Source: an uncultured Muribaculaceae bacterium
GTDB taxonomy: Bacteria; Bacteroidota; Bacteroidia; Bacteroidales; Muribaculaceae
DNA length: 64,000 bases
Assembly (NCBI GenBank): GCA_944320595.1
Contig: CALUIB010000006.1
Location: 78,244-142,243, forward strand
Reading direction: 5' to 3'
In this document: in pieces, positions 35,587-44,956 of the stretch
How the letters are laid out: every line of letters starts with the position of its first letter
Numbering within the stretch: position 1 is the first letter of the stretch
Position numbers and translations under genes: made by a program
Notes under the pieces: generated by a model
Databases searched by the model: none
What the model was told of the DNA's origin: nothing
What the model saw: only the letters and a program-made list of their open reading frames with translations

Positions 35587-37320
35587 ATGAAAAAGACTGT
35601 TTTATGCTTGGCACTGCTGGCAGCAATATCGGCAGGCAGCGCAGCAAGTGCCGCAACGGCACTCACGGGCGGCAAGTCGGTGTCGCTCGACGGAATCTTG
35701 GCCGATGCCGAAAATGCCCCGGCGAAAAACGTGATGGCCTACAGCGGCAATAGCCTGTATGCCTCGGGCAATTTCGACACCCCCTTTGGCGGAATGTCCC
35801 CCCTCACCACTGGCGATGCTTTCATCATAAAGTATAGCACCGGCATGGTAGAACAATGGAAAGTGCAACTCATGGGCACGGCCAGTGTGACCACTATAGT
35901 TGCCGACGACAACGGTGGCATATACGTAGGTGGCACATTCGCCGACATCGTTGAAATGGGCAGCACCGATGGCAACATCCAGTCGATAGAAGGATACCAG
36001 GAGGCTGGCGTAGCCACAGTATTCAAAGCCGCATCGTTCGTAGCCCACTACAATGCCGCTGGCGTATTGCTTGACGTGGGTACCGTAGTGCCGACACACG
36101 ACCCCGCACTTGATGCCACTGGAATGTATTTTCCCGATGCAGAGTATGGCGACACGCAATTTGCATTAAGCAAGCTGCTTGTATCGGGAGGCAAGCTGTA
36201 TGGCGTTGGCACCCTTAAAGGACAAATCACAAATGCGGCTGCTACCGAAACTGCAACTTCGGGCAGTTACGATGCTTTCGGCATAGGCTTATATATGCCT
36301 GCAACAGCTGGCGTGGTAGTGGAATTCGGTTCCGACCTCACCGTGTCATCCATACCAGTTGTGGCAACCGGCAAGACATTTGCCGACGGTTTGCAGTCGG
36401 CCGAAGAGGTGGTTTCGATGTCAGCAACCGCCAGCGATAGCAATCTCTATGTGGGTTTCAACTCCATAGGCAACATCGATGTCAACGTATTTGGAACTAA
36501 AAGCGCCATAGATAATCCACTCTCGGTGGACGGAGGCTACAACATTGCCTACACCATCATGTCGATAGGTCTTGAAGCAAAGGAATCGAATATCGAGACA
36601 TTCGACATAATCCACACCAATGTCGATTACATTTCTACTGCCATCAACGACATGGCAGTAGCCGATGACAACTTGATAATCACCGGCCTTTTCCAGTCGT
36701 CGCTCGGATTTGACCAAAGTGTAAACGCAGTTTCGAGCAGTGACATGTATGTGGTTTCGCTCAATGCAGCCGACCTTTCTCTCAATTGGGCAAAGGCTAC
36801 TGGTTATAACGAGGGTGAGGCTACCGACTACGAAGAGACAATCACCGGCAGCGCAATCTTAAACGACATTGCCTACATATATGGTAGCAACGAGCAAAAA
36901 AGCGACCGTGCAAAACAAGCATCATTGTTCTACTCGGTTAACTTGGCCGACGGCACTCTCGAAAGCATGAACCCCGAGGATTACATCTTCGGCATGGCAA
37001 GCGACGGCGCAAGCATTGCCACTGCCCACACCACAGTGCCTGTGAGCGGCATCACATTCACCACCTACGGCGAATTTGCCAGCGTTAACGACATCGCCGC
37101 AGGCAAGGCTCAGACGATGAGCGTTTATCCCAATCCTGTGGCCGACGTGCTCCGTTTCTCACAGCCATGCAATGTGAAACTGTATTCGCTCGACGGCAAG
37201 CAGCTGCTCGATGCGACAGGCACTACTGCGCTCGACGTTACCGGCCTCGGCAAGGGCGTATATGTAGTGGAAATGGAATGTGACGGAGAAACCGCCCACA
37301 GCAAAGTGCTGAAGAAGTAA
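35587..37320 (+). CDS. Type IX secreted protein with C-terminal sorting domain
   Basis: 577 aa from the ATG at 35587; a TTG three codons upstream is less likely. A signal peptide (MKKTVLCLALLAAISAGSAA) is followed by beta-propeller-like repeats (NSLYASGNFDTPFGG, IVADDNGGIYVGGTFAD) and a type A sorting domain at the end (MSVYPNPVADVLRFSQPCNV, LYSLDGKQLLDATG, GVYVVEMECDGETAHSKVLK). It is exported by the type IX system and probably attached to the surface. It follows SusD by 35 nt in the same locus. Ligand or activity is unknown. Confidence 0.85.
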   Translation: MKKTVLCLALLAAISAGSAASAATALTGGKSVSLDGILADAENAPAKNVMAYSGNSLYASGNFDTPFGGMSPLTTGDAFIIKYSTGMVEQWKVQLMGTASVTTIVADDNGGIYVGGTFADIVEMGSTDGNIQSIEGYQEAGVATVFKAASFVAHYNAAGVLLDVGTVVPTHDPALDATGMYFPDAEYGDTQFALSKLLVSGGKLYGVGTLKGQITNAAATETATSGSYDAFGIGLYMPATAGVVVEFGSDLTVSSIPVVATGKTFADGLQSAEEVVSMSATASDSNLYVGFNSIGNIDVNVFGTKSAIDNPLSVDGGYNIAYTIMSIGLEAKESNIETFDIIHTNVDYISTAINDMAVADDNLIITGLFQSSLGFDQSVNAVSSSDMYVVSLNAADLSLNWAKATGYNEGEATDYEETITGSAILNDIAYIYGSNEQKSDRAKQASLFYSVNLADGTLESMNPEDYIFGMASDGASIATAHTTVPVSGITFTTYGEFASVNDIAAGKAQTMSVYPNPVADVLRFSQPCNVKLYSLDGKQLLDATGTTALDVTGLGKGVYVVEMECDGETAHSKVLKK

Positions 37321-37346
37321 CCGCAGACATTACGCACAATAAACAC

Positions 37347-37385
37347 AATGCGCCACGGCATAAAGAAAGCCATGGCGCATTTTTT
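37347..37385 (+). terminator. Terminator of the protease-SusCD locus
   Basis: The stem aatgcgcca-ggc / gcc-tggcgcatt (one mismatch) is followed by a six-T run. Confidence 0.85.
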
Positions 37386-37407
37386 ATTCCCTTCATGCAA
37401 CTCAACG

Positions 37408-38247
37408 TCAATAATACTTTATCTCACGCTCCACTATGCCATACGGGCTGCCATTGCAGCGTATCACGGCACGTATCCAGTTCCCATGTGCGTCTATATT
37501 GGTGTAGTCGAAAGTATATAGATACTCGCCGTCACAATTTATGCTTATGCGCCAGCCTCGGTCGTTGTAGGTGTATTCAATCACGCTGCTGTAATCGTCC
37601 ATTTCGCTATACGACGACTCCTTCACCACATTGCCACGCATATCGGTTACGGTATAGTCGCCAGGCATATCGCCATATTCTATGCGGTTCCCGTCAACAT
37701 ATCGCACCTTCGATGTATCCACCGGGTACTCGTTCACAGTCTTGCTCCCTGCTATATATAGTTCCTCTACGGTATTCACACGATGACCTCCCCGGCCATA
37801 CACATATTTGCGGTCGTAAAACAGTTCCCCGTTCTGGTAATAACGCTCGTCGCTCAGCCTTCGCCCGTCATATCCATACTCATACTTGTAATGAATTCCG
37901 TCGGCCATGCCGCAAACTGCCGCAACCCGGCCTGTGGTGTCGTATAGGCAGGTATCCTCGTTGGGAAATGCACTGAACTCCCTGTCATAGTCGGGCTTGC
38001 CATCCTTGACCACCGTGCCGCTATCCATACGTGCCGCATACACTCGCGTCATCACCTCAAAGATGGTGTCGCTCATGCCGTTGTGCAACAAGCGGCGCGC
38101 ACTTTCCTGCTTACCATGCCCGGCCTTCACGGCTGCCTGCGGCATCGATTCCGTGGCCTGGCCTTCCTTGTCGGAACCTCTGCCTGCGCATGAGATTGCC
38201 ACTACCGAAATTTCGCAAATGATTATAAAAAGTAATAACCTATGCAT
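37408..38247 (-). CDS. Lipoprotein with YD-like beta repeats, unknown function
   Basis: 279 aa. The lipoprotein signal ends VVAISCAG (Cys 20). The middle and C-terminal parts hold tandem beta-hairpin units rich in Tyr/Asp/Gly (YKYEYGYDGRRLSDERYYQN, FYDRKYVYGRGGH, VIEYTYNDRGWRI, YLYTFDYTNIDAHGNWIRA), resembling RHS/YD-type repeats in short form. It has its own promoter, TTTG-N20-TAATTTTG on the minus strand. No enzymatic motif is seen. Confidence 0.75.
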   Translation of the reverse strand: MHRLLLFIIICEISVVAISCAGRGSDKEGQATESMPQAAVKAGHGKQESARRLLHNGMSDTIFEVMTRVYAARMDSGTVVKDGKPDYDREFSAFPNEDTCLYDTTGRVAAVCGMADGIHYKYEYGYDGRRLSDERYYQNGELFYDRKYVYGRGGHRVNTVEELYIAGSKTVNEYPVDTSKVRYVDGNRIEYGDMPGDYTVTDMRGNVVKESSYSEMDDYSSVIEYTYNDRGWRISINCDGEYLYTFDYTNIDAHGNWIRAVIRCNGSPYGIVEREIKYY

Positions 38248-38277
38248 TCAGTTTTCGCTGCTATAAAATTACTGCAC

Positions 38278-38309
38278 CAAAATTAATAGCAAATTTTAAA
38301 TTTAGCAAA
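38278..38309 (-). promoter_or_regulatory. Promoter of the YD-repeat lipoprotein
   Basis: The minus strand has TTTG at 38309-38306, 20 nt, then TAATTTTG at 38285-38278: a full Bacteroidetes match. Confidence 0.7.
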
Positions 38310-38370
38310 TATTAGCCATTAATAACCTTTTCGGGCAACATTAACTCTTGTAAAAAAATCAGCCGAGAAG

Positions 38371-38378
38371 TATATTTG
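38371..38378 (+). promoter_or_regulatory. -7 box of the GH18-family gene
   Basis: TATATTTG (TAnnTTTG) lies 31 nt before the ATG at 38410. Confidence 0.6.
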
Positions 38379-38409
38379 TATATATTAATCTCTAAACCAT
38401 TTTCTTAAC

Positions 38410-39522
38410 ATGAACAAAATCCTATCTTTTACCTTGGGCTTGGCTCTGTGCCTGCCGCTTGCCGTGAACATCCATGCGCAAGACAAGAAAATCATTAATG
38501 CCACTTATATGGTGGAAAACGACATCAAGTCGGACATGGATATAGTTAAAGCCGAACTCGACGATTTCGATTTCATCTATATCATGGCCGGCCCGAAATG
38601 GGCTGCCGAAGATTTCGACTTGCCACAGGCTGAAATTAACCGTAAATATGTGCAACAGCATGAATATCAACATCCCGATTTGATTAAGAAACTCATTGCA
38701 ACCATACATGAAACGGGTGGGAAGATATTGTGTTCATTCCCTGGAACAGAATTCGTAGATATTGCATCTTCGGTCGGGCGCGGCAAGAAATTTGCAGCAA
38801 TGATGGCCGAGTTCGTAAAGAAATATGACTACGACGGTATAGAACTCGACTGGGAACACACTATATCGGAAGACCTCCACCTAAGGTTCATGCAAGAAAT
38901 AAGGCGCGAACTGACACAGCTCGGAGGCGACACACGCCGCTACTGGCTTACCACCGCACTGCACCACTACCGCGAATACACGCCCGAACAGGCTCGCCAG
39001 CTGTGTGAATGCGTCGATTGGATTAACATCATGTTCTACGACATGGGTGGCGGTATATGGGGAACATCGCCCACACACAATTGCCCACTCGACCAAATAA
39101 AGAAGGCTATCACCGACACCGACTGGAAGTATTTCCCTCACGAAAAATTGCACATTGGGCTAGCCTGCTACGGATTCAAATACAAGGGGATTAAGCCCGG
39201 CGAAACCGTCGCCGAAGGGAAAACCTTGCGCGACTATGGCCGCTACTGCGGCTCAAACGAGCTGCCCGCACTCATTGAAAAAGGCTGGACTGAGGAATGG
39301 TGCGAAGTGCCACAGTGCGCTTACTTCTTCTCACCCGACAAGAACGAGTTCATGACGGTTGAAACACACCGCTCGCTCGATGCAAAAATCGACTGGGTAA
39401 AGCAAAACGGTTTCGGCGGAGTGTTCTGGTGGGAATACACATACGACTGGATTAAGCCTACCAAGCCCGGCGAACGCGGCACACACCTGCTTATCGACTA
39501 CGTGACAAGCAAAATAAAGTAG
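38410..39522 (+). CDS. Secreted GH18-family glycoside hydrolase
   Basis: 370 aa. A signal peptide (MNKILSFTLGLALCLPLAVNIHA) leads into a TIM barrel. The GH18 motif DxxDxDxE appears as YDGIELDWE at 141-149, with the first inner Asp replaced by Glu145 but the proton-donor Glu149 kept. NIMFYDMGGG and VFWWEYTYDWIK are later barrel signatures. GH18 enzymes cut beta-1,4 GlcNAc linkages (chitinases or endo-N-acetylglucosaminidases). The substituted Asp may alter activity. It is a single gene between a promoter and a strong hairpin. Confidence 0.88.
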   Translation: MNKILSFTLGLALCLPLAVNIHAQDKKIINATYMVENDIKSDMDIVKAELDDFDFIYIMAGPKWAAEDFDLPQAEINRKYVQQHEYQHPDLIKKLIATIHETGGKILCSFPGTEFVDIASSVGRGKKFAAMMAEFVKKYDYDGIELDWEHTISEDLHLRFMQEIRRELTQLGGDTRRYWLTTALHHYREYTPEQARQLCECVDWINIMFYDMGGGIWGTSPTHNCPLDQIKKAITDTDWKYFPHEKLHIGLACYGFKYKGIKPGETVAEGKTLRDYGRYCGSNELPALIEKGWTEEWCEVPQCAYFFSPDKNEFMTVETHRSLDAKIDWVKQNGFGGVFWWEYTYDWIKPTKPGERGTHLLIDYVTSKIK

Positions 39523-39545
39523 CCTCACCACAATATAACATATAA

Positions 39546-39580
39546 GATGGCCGCCACGCAACAAAACCGTGGCGGCCATC
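39546..39580 (+). terminator. Hairpin after the GH18 gene
   Basis: A perfect 13-bp stem, gatggccgccacg / cgtggcggccatc, lies 24 nt past the stop. The following T-run is weak. Confidence 0.7.
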
Positions 39581-39659
39581 TTGTATCCCTCTCTCTCCAA
39601 AAAATTAATCTAATTAGACTAATTTGTCCAATTACCAATTTACCGATCCACCCTCAAAT

Positions 39660-39696
39660 AAAAAAAGCTATGCGCACACACGTTGCGCATAGCTTT
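39660..39696 (-). terminator. Terminator of secDF
   Basis: A perfect 13-bp stem, aaagctatgcgca / tgcgcatagcttt, is followed on the minus strand by a run of T, 22 nt past the secDF stop. Confidence 0.85.
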
Positions 39697-39717
39697 GGGG
39701 TTATGACAAAAGTGATT

Positions 39718-42594
39718 TTATTTCTTTGTCGGAATGGCAACCTTGGCTGCTGCTTTCTTCTCTTGCTTGTTGCTGATAACGAATGCAAGCGGTGCAGCAA
39801 TGAAGAGCGATGCAAACGTACCGATTACGATACCGATAACCATTGCAAACGTAAAGCTGCGGATTGTTTCACCACCAAGAATGAAGATAACGATGAGCAC
39901 GAGCAGCGAGCTAAGACCTGTAACCAAAGTACGCGACAATGTACTGTTAAGCGAATTATTGAACAGCGTGAACGAGTCTTGCTTGGGATACAAGGCGCGA
40001 TACTCACGCACACGGTCGAATACCACCACCGTGTCGTTGACCTGATAGCCAATCACAGTCAAGATAGCCGCAATGAAGTTCTGGTCAATTTCCATTTCAA
40101 ACGGGAACAGGCCATAGAGCGTGTATATACCCACAACTGCGTATGCCGTGAATGCCACAGCGGCCAATGCACCCAAAGAGAATGCAATGTTGCGGAAACG
40201 GAGCAGTATATAGAGAGCCATTGCGATGAGCGAGAAGAACACAGCCCATGATGCATCGCGCGTCATGTCGGCAGCGATAGCAGGACCAACCTTTTCACTC
40301 GATACCACGCCAATGGTTTCGTTCGATACGCTGAAGTCGTCATAGCTCATGTCGCCAATTTGCGGTTTCAATCCTTCATACAGGATAGCCATTATCTCGT
40401 CATCCACAGTCTCGCTGTCATCGTCGATTTTGTAGTTGGTCGAGATACGCACCTTCGTATCATTGTCGATGGTAATTACGCTAACCGATGCGTCGGGGAA
40501 GAGCGGTTCAAGCTCGTTCTGAATATCTACCGTGCTTACTTCATGGTCGAATTGCACCACATAGTTGCGTCCACCAGAGAAGTCGATACCCGGGCTAAGC
40601 TGGCGCACACCAAGCAATATGGCGAAGGCAACAATTATGGCACCGAAAATAACGAAACCCTTGTTGCGGTTGCCCATGAAGTTGATATTGGTGCTGATGA
40701 GCGTCTTGGCACTCAGTGCGGTGGTATAAGTAACATTCTTGAATCCGCCACGTTTCAATATAGCCTCAATGATTACACGAGTAATATAAATTGCTGTGAA
40801 GAACGAGCATACGAGACCTATGATAAGCGTCGTTGCAAAACCCTTAATCGGGCCAGTACCGTTTACAAGCAAGATGATACCGGTGATGATAGAAGTGAGG
40901 TTAGAGTCGAATATGGCCGAGAATGCATTCTTGTAACCATCGGCAATTGCAGCCTTCAGGTTCTTTCCGTTGCGAAGTTCCTCCTTGGTGCGTTCATAAA
41001 TAAGCACGTTGGCATCGACCGACATTGCAAGCGACAGCACGATACCGGCAATACCTGGCAACGTGAGCACCGCATGGAACGATGCAAGAATACCAAGCGT
41101 GAAGAACAGGTTAAGCAAGATACCCACATTGGCAACCATGCCAGGGCCAAAACCATACATGGCAACCAAGAATACCATCAGGATAATCAAAGCCACAATG
41201 AATGAAATCATACCGGCCTCGATAGCCTCCTGGCCAAGCGACGGGCCAATCACGCTTTCGCTCACGATATTGACCTTGGCAACCATCTTACCGCTCTTGA
41301 GCACATTGGCAAGGTCGGCTGCCTCCTCAACCGAGAAACTACCCGTGATTTGCGAGCGTCCGCCTTCAATTACGCTGTTTACGTTGGGATAAGAATATAC
41401 ATTGTCGTCAAGCACGATTGCCACCGAGCGGTTAAGGTTCTGCTGGGTGATGCGGGCCCAACGGCGCGAGCCTTCATCGTTCATGTTCATCGATACCACG
41501 TTGCCCTGCAAGTTGTCATATTCGCTCGAAGCGTCGGTTATCACGCTGCCATCGAGCACGGGTTTGCCCTGCACCGTCTTCAGCGCGATAAGGTTGTAAT
41601 ACATTCCACGTTCGTCGACGGCCTTTACAGTCCAGCAAGGTTTCAAGTTGGTAGGCAAGAAACGGCTTGCAGTGGGTGAATGGAACGCGCGGTTAACCTC
41701 GGCAGTGTCGAGCACGCTCACAAGGCCGATAACCGGGCCGCCCACCATGCCCGAGTTCCAGCCAAGCAACTGCGCAAGCGGCTTGGCAGCCTTGGTTGTG
41801 TCGGCAGCATTGTGCGCGTCTATTTCTTGTGCAAACTGGGCAAGCGACTGTTGCAGGTCTTGCAAAGTATATGTTTCATAAAATTCCAAGTTGGCAGTTC
41901 CCTGCAGCAGCTTGCGCATACGCTCGGGTTCCTTAACGCCCGGCATTTCAAGCTGTATGCGGCCTGTGCTTTCCAGTTCCTGGATATTGGGAGAAACAAC
42001 GCCGAAACGGTCGATACGGGTTGCAAGCACGTTGCGCGAGTTGCGCACCATTGCCTTCACCTCGTTCTGAAGAACGGCCTCAACCTGCTCGTTAGAGTCA
42101 TTGGGCTTAACGCTCTCCACGTTGCGGAATATCTGTGCCAAGCGGCCTTCGGGTGCTATGCGGCGGTATTCGGCGCAAAAGGCAGCCACATAGTCCTTGT
42201 CGTTGCGGTGCAGCGAGTCGGTCAAGGCTATGGCTTGGTTGAATTTGGGATCGGGGTTCTCGTTTGACAAGGCCCTGAGTATGTCGGGCACCGAAATTTG
42301 CAGTGTCACGTTCATACCACCTTTCAGGTCAAGGCCGAGGCCTACTTCCATTTCACGGGCTTGCTGGAAAGTGTAATACCCAAGGTACACTTTCTCCTTT
42401 TCGATAGAGTCAAGGTATGCGTTGTAGTAAGTCTTGTATGAATCGTTTGCCACGTCGGTCGTTCCGGCCATCGCAGCTGCGTAATCGGCAGCCTTTCCTT
42501 CATGATGGCGGGTCACAAAAGTGAACGACAGGTAAAACGCACACACAAGAAACAGGCCTACAGCCAATACCTTAATAAAACCTTTACTTTGCAT
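39718..42594 (-). CDS. secDF: Protein translocase subunit SecDF (fused)
   Basis: 958 aa with SecD and SecF joined in one chain, as is usual in Bacteroidota. The SecD half has GLGLDLKGGMNVTLQI, the P1 periplasmic domain and AMSVDANVLIYERTKEELRN. The SecF half has SPGIDFSGGRNYVVQF and IGYQVNDTVVVFDRVREYRA. About 12 transmembrane helices. It uses the proton gradient to help pull secreted proteins through SecYEG. A promoter box TATATTTG lies at 42654-42661 on the minus strand. Confidence 0.96.
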   Translation of the reverse strand: MQSKGFIKVLAVGLFLVCAFYLSFTFVTRHHEGKAADYAAAMAGTTDVANDSYKTYYNAYLDSIEKEKVYLGYYTFQQAREMEVGLGLDLKGGMNVTLQISVPDILRALSNENPDPKFNQAIALTDSLHRNDKDYVAAFCAEYRRIAPEGRLAQIFRNVESVKPNDSNEQVEAVLQNEVKAMVRNSRNVLATRIDRFGVVSPNIQELESTGRIQLEMPGVKEPERMRKLLQGTANLEFYETYTLQDLQQSLAQFAQEIDAHNAADTTKAAKPLAQLLGWNSGMVGGPVIGLVSVLDTAEVNRAFHSPTASRFLPTNLKPCWTVKAVDERGMYYNLIALKTVQGKPVLDGSVITDASSEYDNLQGNVVSMNMNDEGSRRWARITQQNLNRSVAIVLDDNVYSYPNVNSVIEGGRSQITGSFSVEEAADLANVLKSGKMVAKVNIVSESVIGPSLGQEAIEAGMISFIVALIILMVFLVAMYGFGPGMVANVGILLNLFFTLGILASFHAVLTLPGIAGIVLSLAMSVDANVLIYERTKEELRNGKNLKAAIADGYKNAFSAIFDSNLTSIITGIILLVNGTGPIKGFATTLIIGLVCSFFTAIYITRVIIEAILKRGGFKNVTYTTALSAKTLISTNINFMGNRNKGFVIFGAIIVAFAILLGVRQLSPGIDFSGGRNYVVQFDHEVSTVDIQNELEPLFPDASVSVITIDNDTKVRISTNYKIDDDSETVDDEIMAILYEGLKPQIGDMSYDDFSVSNETIGVVSSEKVGPAIAADMTRDASWAVFFSLIAMALYILLRFRNIAFSLGALAAVAFTAYAVVGIYTLYGLFPFEMEIDQNFIAAILTVIGYQVNDTVVVFDRVREYRALYPKQDSFTLFNNSLNSTLSRTLVTGLSSLLVLIVIFILGGETIRSFTFAMVIGIVIGTFASLFIAAPLAFVISNKQEKKAAAKVAIPTKK

Positions 42595-42653
42595 GTGTTG
42601 TTGTTTGTTAATTATTATTTTTGTTAAAATTTATTCCGCACATTTTCAGCTTG

Positions 42654-42661
42654 CAAATATA
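42654..42661 (-). promoter_or_regulatory. -7 box of secDF
   Basis: The minus strand reads TATATTTG, 59 nt upstream of the secDF ATG. Confidence 0.55.
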
Positions 42662-42812
42662 CAACAAAACATCAAAGTTTGAAATTTTTATCTGCCCTTT
42701 TAAAAGTTATCAATTGCAAAAAGCCACAATTTAAGCCTGCCGTGACCAATGTATCGGCAAATTTTTACTACCTTTACGCCGTTTTTCTCACACTATCCAC
42801 ACTATTCAAGCA

Positions 42813-44942
42813 GTGAAATTAGAAAATACCACATACCTTATAATAGCGGCACTGGCCGCCATTATGCTTTATTCGTGCGCATCGATAGGCTCGCCCACCG
42901 GGGGACCGGTCGATATGGACCCGCCAATATTCATAGGCAGCAACCCGGCACCCAACACGCTGAACTTTAAAGGCAACCGGGTGGAACTTGAGTTCGACGA
43001 AGTGGTGACTCTCGTTGACCAAAGCGAAAAAGTGATGTTCTCGCCCGTGCAGCGCGAAATGCCGCGGCTCACAGCTCTGGGGCACAAGGTGACGGTGGAA
43101 TTCCGCGACACTATGAAACCGGGAACCACCTACTCGATTGACTTCGCCAACTGCATACAAGACAACAACGAAAACAACCCGCTCGAAAACTTCGCATTCG
43201 CATTCTCCACTGGCGACACCATCGACACGCTGCAAGTGTCGGGGATAGTGCTGCGGGCTCGCGACCTCGAACCGATGCAGAAGGTGGTGGTGGGCATACA
43301 CAGCAACCTCGACGACTCGGCCTTCACCTCGCTGCAATTCGACCGCGTGGCGCGCACCAACGACCGCGGCCAGTTCACCATACGCAACCTTAAGCCCGGA
43401 CGATACCGCGTTTACGCACTGAACGATGCCGACCGCGACTACAAGTTCGTGCGCACCGAGGACATGGCGTTCCTGCTCGACACAATCGTGCCGGGTTCAT
43501 ACACCGAATCGACCATGGACACGGTGTTCACAAAGAGTATGGCCGTTGATACCGTAACCGCAGGCCTGCACACGGTGTTCACGCCAAACGACATATTGCT
43601 ATCGATGTCGAACGAGGGATACGTGTCGCAATACCTGCACACCTACGAACGCCCCGACTACAACCGCATATACATAAAATTCAGCGCTCACTGCGACACT
43701 CTGCCCACCATACGGGTCTTAGAGCCGCAAGTGCGAGATGACGATAGCTGGTACCGCCTGCAACGGTCGGAATTCAACGACTCGCTATTTTACTGGATTA
43801 CCGACACCGCCCTTGCACACAACGACTCGATAAGGATTACCCTCAACTACCTGCGCACCGACACGCTCGAAAACCTCACCTACACCACCGACACGCTTTA
43901 CGTCAACATCAAGAATGCCTACAAGCGACAATTGGAGAAATCGCGGAAAGAGGAGGCCGAGAGATACGAAGAGCTGAAGAAAGAATATGAGGAAAACCTG
44001 GAACGGCTGCGCAAACGCGCCGAAGAACGCAAAACCGAACGCGACACCGTGAAAGCCGAGATGGAGGCTCGCGCCGACAGCATGGAACTGGCAACGGTGC
44101 TGCGCACATGGGAAAAAGATTCGATTGACAGGATACCGTTTTTCGACTTCAAACTCACATCAAGTGCCACGGTCGAAGTCGATGCCCCACTCACGTTTGA
44201 AGTCGTGGAACCCATCGACACCATAATAATGAGCGGTTTCCACCTGTGGAAGCAATATGAAGACTCGTTGTGGGAGGAGCAAGTGGTACCAGCACTCATA
44301 CCCGACAAGCCTCACGAAATAATGAAGTGGTCGATGCCTGTGAAATGGGAACCAGGAGCCACCTACAAGTTCCGCATCGACTCGATGTCGGTTTACGGCA
44401 TATACGGCGCACCCAACAAGACCCTGGAGCAGGAATTCAAGGTGCGCGGGCTCGAAGAATATGCCAATCTATACTTCAGCATCACCCCCGCCACGGGACC
44501 TGCCTTCGTGGAACTGCTAAACACCAGCGATGCGGTGCAACGCACAGCCCCGGTGGGCAGCGACGGGTATGCCGTGTTCAACAACGTCACCCCGGGCGAC
44601 TACTATGCCCGGATAGTCCTCGACCGAAACGACAACGGGCAGTGGGACACCGGCAATTTCGCCCAGCACCTGCAACCCGAGGAGGTGTATTACTACCCCA
44701 AGAAAATAAGCCTGAAACAAAACTGGGACATTGAGCAGTCGTGGAACATATATGAAGTGGCAGTGGACATGCAAAAGCCCGAGGCCATCAAAAAGAACAA
44801 GCCCGAAAAGAAAAAATGGGAAAAGAACGACACCGACAGAATCGACGAGGAGGAAGAGGATATATATGACGAAGGGCCGGCAATATACACCGGCAACAAA
44901 TATACCGACTTCCAGCGCAACAACAGGATTAACAACTACTAA
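42813..44942 (+). CDS. Large lipoprotein with N-terminal Ig-like (Big_5) domain
   Basis: 709 aa, starting at GTG 42813. The lipoprotein signal ends MLYSCAS (Cys about 22), followed by SIGSPTGGPVDMDPP. A Big_5-type beta domain covers about 40-135 (PNTLNFKGNRVELEFDEVVT, PGTTYSIDFANCIQDN), then a prealbumin-like domain (ARTNDRGQFTIRNLKPGRYR). A Glu/Arg/Lys coiled coil is at about 370-430 (EEAERYEELKKEYEENLERL). The C-terminus is Lys/Asp/Glu-rich. The pattern is common to a conserved Bacteroidota outer-membrane lipoprotein of unknown function. The SlyD-like gene follows 14 nt later. Confidence 0.85.
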   Translation: MKLENTTYLIIAALAAIMLYSCASIGSPTGGPVDMDPPIFIGSNPAPNTLNFKGNRVELEFDEVVTLVDQSEKVMFSPVQREMPRLTALGHKVTVEFRDTMKPGTTYSIDFANCIQDNNENNPLENFAFAFSTGDTIDTLQVSGIVLRARDLEPMQKVVVGIHSNLDDSAFTSLQFDRVARTNDRGQFTIRNLKPGRYRVYALNDADRDYKFVRTEDMAFLLDTIVPGSYTESTMDTVFTKSMAVDTVTAGLHTVFTPNDILLSMSNEGYVSQYLHTYERPDYNRIYIKFSAHCDTLPTIRVLEPQVRDDDSWYRLQRSEFNDSLFYWITDTALAHNDSIRITLNYLRTDTLENLTYTTDTLYVNIKNAYKRQLEKSRKEEAERYEELKKEYEENLERLRKRAEERKTERDTVKAEMEARADSMELATVLRTWEKDSIDRIPFFDFKLTSSATVEVDAPLTFEVVEPIDTIIMSGFHLWKQYEDSLWEEQVVPALIPDKPHEIMKWSMPVKWEPGATYKFRIDSMSVYGIYGAPNKTLEQEFKVRGLEEYANLYFSITPATGPAFVELLNTSDAVQRTAPVGSDGYAVFNNVTPGDYYARIVLDRNDNGQWDTGNFAQHLQPEEVYYYPKKISLKQNWDIEQSWNIYEVAVDMQKPEAIKKNKPEKKKWEKNDTDRIDEEEEDIYDEGPAIYTGNKYTDFQRNNRINNY

Positions 44943-44956
44943 ACACAATTATATAT

